Shown: one piece after another, positions 62,465-64,000 of the stretch | How the letters are laid out: the number at the start of each line of letters is the position of its first letter | Numbering within the stretch: the first letter of the stretch is position 1 | Assembly (NCBI GenBank): GCA_012798135.1 | Contig: JAAZNU010000020.1 | Location: 1-64,000 of the forward strand | DNA from: Veillonellaceae bacterium | GTDB taxonomy: Bacteria; Bacillota_C; Negativicutes; UBA1444 | Length of the DNA: 64,000 bases | Direction: 5' to 3' | Notes under the pieces: generated by a model | Told to the model about the DNA's origin: nothing | The model's database searches: none | Seen by the model: the letters and a program-made list of their open reading frames with translations, nothing else | Position numbers and translations under genes: made by a program

Positions 62465-62876
62465 CGTATTTTCCTTCGCCACAGATGACGTGGTCCAAAA
62501 CAGTGATATCCATGACTCGCCCCGCTTCAACCAGTTTCTTCGTCAGCTTGACATCCTCCGGGCTGGGCGTCGGATCGCCACTAGGGTGGTTGTGTACGAG
62601 GATCACCGATGCTGCATTCACCAGTAGCGCCCGTTGGAATACGTCGCGGGGGTGGATGATTGAGGCATTCAGCGATCCCCGGCTGATTTCGAATATGCCA
62701 ATCACTTTATTTTTCGTGTCCAGCGCCAGCATCATTGCCGTCTCGACGACGGCGGCGGCGTACTCCACCGCGATAATTTTATAGACATCTTCAGGTTCAT
62801 GGATGTGGTTCATGTTGCTGTGCGAACACCCTTCACGAACGAGAGCCACCCGATATCTTGGCAATCGATACGCCAT
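62436..62876 (-). CDS. RadC-like JAB-domain protein
   Basis: A 146-residue RadC/YsoA family protein with the JAMM-type metal motif HNHPSGDP ... SPED (H95, H97, D108). Short version without the N-terminal helix-hairpin-helix of chromosomal RadC, as usual in mobile elements. Molecular role unclear; a DNA-processing or deubiquitinase-like fold. AGGAGG lies seven bases before ATG at 62876. Confidence 0.88.
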   Translation of the reverse strand: MAYRLPRYRVALVREGCSHSNMNHIHEPEDVYKIIAVEYAAAVVETAMMLALDTKNKVIGIFEISRGSLNASIIHPRDVFQRALLVNAASVILVHNHPSGDPTPSPEDVKLTKKLVEAGRVMDITVLDHVICGEGKYVSLRERGQL

Positions 62877-62895
62877 GGTCAAACCTCCTTTAAAA

Positions 62896-62915
62896 TTTAG
62901 TTTTCGAAAACTAAA
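62896..62915. promoter_or_regulatory. 20-bp perfect palindrome upstream of the radC-like gene
   Basis: TTTAGTTTTC and GAAAACTAAA form a gapless palindrome between the erf terminator and the radC ribosome binding site. It may be an operator of the element or an mRNA hairpin. Confidence 0.55.
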
Positions 62916-62950
62916 AAGCCGGCCGAGGATTCATCGTCCCCAGCCGGCTT
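62913..62950 (-). terminator. Terminator of the nuclease-erf transcript
   Basis: AAGCCGGC (62943-62950 read on minus) pairs with GCCGGCTT (62916-62923) around a 19-nt loop, followed by TTTTTAG. The radC-like gene beyond would need read-through or its own promoter. Confidence 0.7.
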
Positions 62951-62966
62951 CACCATTCATCTAGCT

Positions 62967-63548
62967 TCAAGCAGTTTTTCGGCTAATTTTATCTTGGCAA
63001 GCCATGCAAAGCGGCCTCTTGAATCGCATCACCGAGACCTTCTGCACGCCAGCCGTGATGTTGGCACCGCATTCACTGCAGGCCAGCGGCGGCTCCGGCA
63101 GCTTCGATTTCGGTGCCTCCGCCATCCGTTGGTCTACACCGGCATCCGCCTCCGGATCATCGCCGGTTGCCATGGTCAGCGTGGTCATCCAAGCATATTT
63201 CAGAGACGCAGTCGATGCCTTCATTGAAGCCTTGTCTCCGGGGTCCTGGCCGCTGCCGATACCGCTGCTGACCATTGTTTCTCCGGTATCTGTATCGACC
63301 AGCGTGAGCGTCGTCCGCACCGTCGCGAGCCGTTCGATGTTCCCCTTCGCGGTCGTTACCTCCCGCAGGTCGATCAGTTCGGCCTGTGCGGTGACTGCGA
63401 CGCCATGTTTCACCAGCGATGCGTTGACCTTTTCGAGTACATCCGCCGCCGTGGCATACTTGTAACGGTGGAAGTCATTCGTTCCGGACTTTTGGACGTA
63501 AGCGCAGTCGGACATGACCTGTACGAGTTTCTTGGCGATTGCCTTCAT
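62967..63548 (-). CDS. ERF family single-strand annealing protein
   Basis: A 193-residue phage recombinase of the ERF superfamily (P22 Erf type), annealing complementary single strands. Hallmark N-terminal region YVQKSGTNDFHRYKYATAAD and the core SASLKYAWMTTLTMATGDDP (as KASTASLKYA) fit well. A C-terminal zinc ribbon, CSECGANITAGVQ ... CMACQDK, may bind DNA. It starts one base after the nuclease stop, with GGAGG upstream, so the two work as an exonuclease-annealase pair. Confidence 0.88.
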   Translation of the reverse strand: MKAIAKKLVQVMSDCAYVQKSGTNDFHRYKYATAADVLEKVNASLVKHGVAVTAQAELIDLREVTTAKGNIERLATVRTTLTLVDTDTGETMVSSGIGSGQDPGDKASMKASTASLKYAWMTTLTMATGDDPEADAGVDQRMAEAPKSKLPEPPLACSECGANITAGVQKVSVMRFKRPLCMACQDKISRKTA

Positions 63549-64000
63549 TTATGCCACCTCCTTTTCCTTCGCTTTCAGCGACTGCGCATAGTCGCATGCG
63601 CCCCGGACTTCGCAGAAATCTCTGCATTTGCGATCTTCTTGCCACCGCTCATTCGATCGGCAGGTCCCCGGGATGCGCCCGGTCCACAGGGCTTCGAAAA
63701 GGCGCCGGGATTTCAGTTTGAAGTAGCGCTCAATCCATCTGTCTGAGACGCGGTTGATTTCGATCAGATATCCGCCCCGATCGATGCCGCGTCGGCTCGC
63801 CACTTCGAGCCCTGCATCCCTGACCAGCAGCTGGACGACCATCCGCCCCACTGGAAAGCCTTCTCGCTCCAAAAGGTAACGGTACGCATTGAGCTGAAGC
63901 GCCCAATCGCGCACGTCGCGCCGGCCTCCTGGAACCCATTCCTTCCGAGTCTTGGGCTGGCCTTTCCGCTCGCCGCTCTTGTAAGTATCACCGGTTGCTA
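63549..64000 (-). CDS. PD-(D/E)XK nuclease, C-terminal part
   Basis: The last 150 residues of a gene entering from the right edge. The segment WALQLNAYRYLLEREGF is the QxxxY motif of RecB/Cas4-like nucleases. A late cysteine group (CRSNERW ... KCRDFCEVRGAC) is the four-cysteine iron-sulfur latch of that class, with the remaining cysteine probably upstream. It would provide 5'-3' resection for the ERF annealing protein. Confidence 0.75.
   Translation of the reverse strand, partial: ATGDTYKSGERKGQPKTRKEWVPGGRRDVRDWALQLNAYRYLLEREGFPVGRMVVQLLVRDAGLEVASRRGIDRGGYLIEINRVSDRWIERYFKLKSRRLFEALWTGRIPGTCRSNERWQEDRKCRDFCEVRGACDYAQSLKAKEKEVA

Overview
The window looks like chromosome of a high-GC, endospore-lineage Firmicute, most likely a Negativicute (Sporomusales type). 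This is inference from content. A dnaX-ybaB-recR-bofA cluster lies next to the SRP RNA gene. There is a clostridial-style haem operon with a fused cobA-hemD, a very large CoA-dehydratase-activase-like protein, a CitA/DctS-type two-component pair, strong AGGAGG ribosome binding sites, and frequent GTG and TTG starts.

Layout. 0-0.3 kb: a structured, riboswitch-like leader feeding a gene that runs off the left edge. 0.3-1.5 kb: an AI-2E family transporter. 1.5-4.3 kb: a small phage-derived island with an amidase, a helicase loader, a replisome organiser and a divergent cI-like repressor with a visible operator. 4.4-13.2 kb: a secreted cupin, a threonine-synthase-like enzyme, an XRE regulator with its membrane partner, an ABC/FtsX/HlyD export operon and a periplasmic-sensing diguanylate cyclase. 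13.3-17.9 kb: glutamate dehydrogenase and a receiver/ATP-grasp fusion. 18.1-22.4 kb: the activase. 22.5-29.4 kb: an M20 amidohydrolase, a sensor kinase and regulator, small proteins, a hydrolase, a cysteine-desulfurase-like enzyme and a repeat-rich intergenic element.

29.4-37.7 kb is one minus-strand operon: LCP protein, sirC, hemA, hemC, cobA-hemD, hemB, hemL, all read from one strong promoter. It carries glutamyl-tRNA to uroporphyrinogen III and on to the sirohaem branch. 37.7-41.5 kb: copper chaperone, Nudix hydrolase, lone ABC ATPase, dicarboxylate/glutamate symporter and a P-loop protein. 41.5-44.7 kb: bofA, recR, ybaB, dnaX and SRP RNA. 44.7-58.2 kb: a sensor phosphatase, two cyclic-di-GMP enzymes, TauE-type exporter, DUF2207/LemA pair, WG-repeat protein and a zinc-ribbon protein. 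58.3-59.2 kb: a tRNA operon with tadA embedded between tRNA-Arg and tRNA-Ser genes; its first tRNA is the expected TadA substrate.

59.2-64 kb is the left end of an integrated phage-like element: integrase, excisionase, a cargo-like zinc-finger protein on the opposite strand, RadC, an ERF annealing protein and a PD-(D/E)XK nuclease running off the right edge. No CRISPR array or rRNA was seen. Start codons were chosen from visible ribosome binding sites and often differ from the longest open frame.
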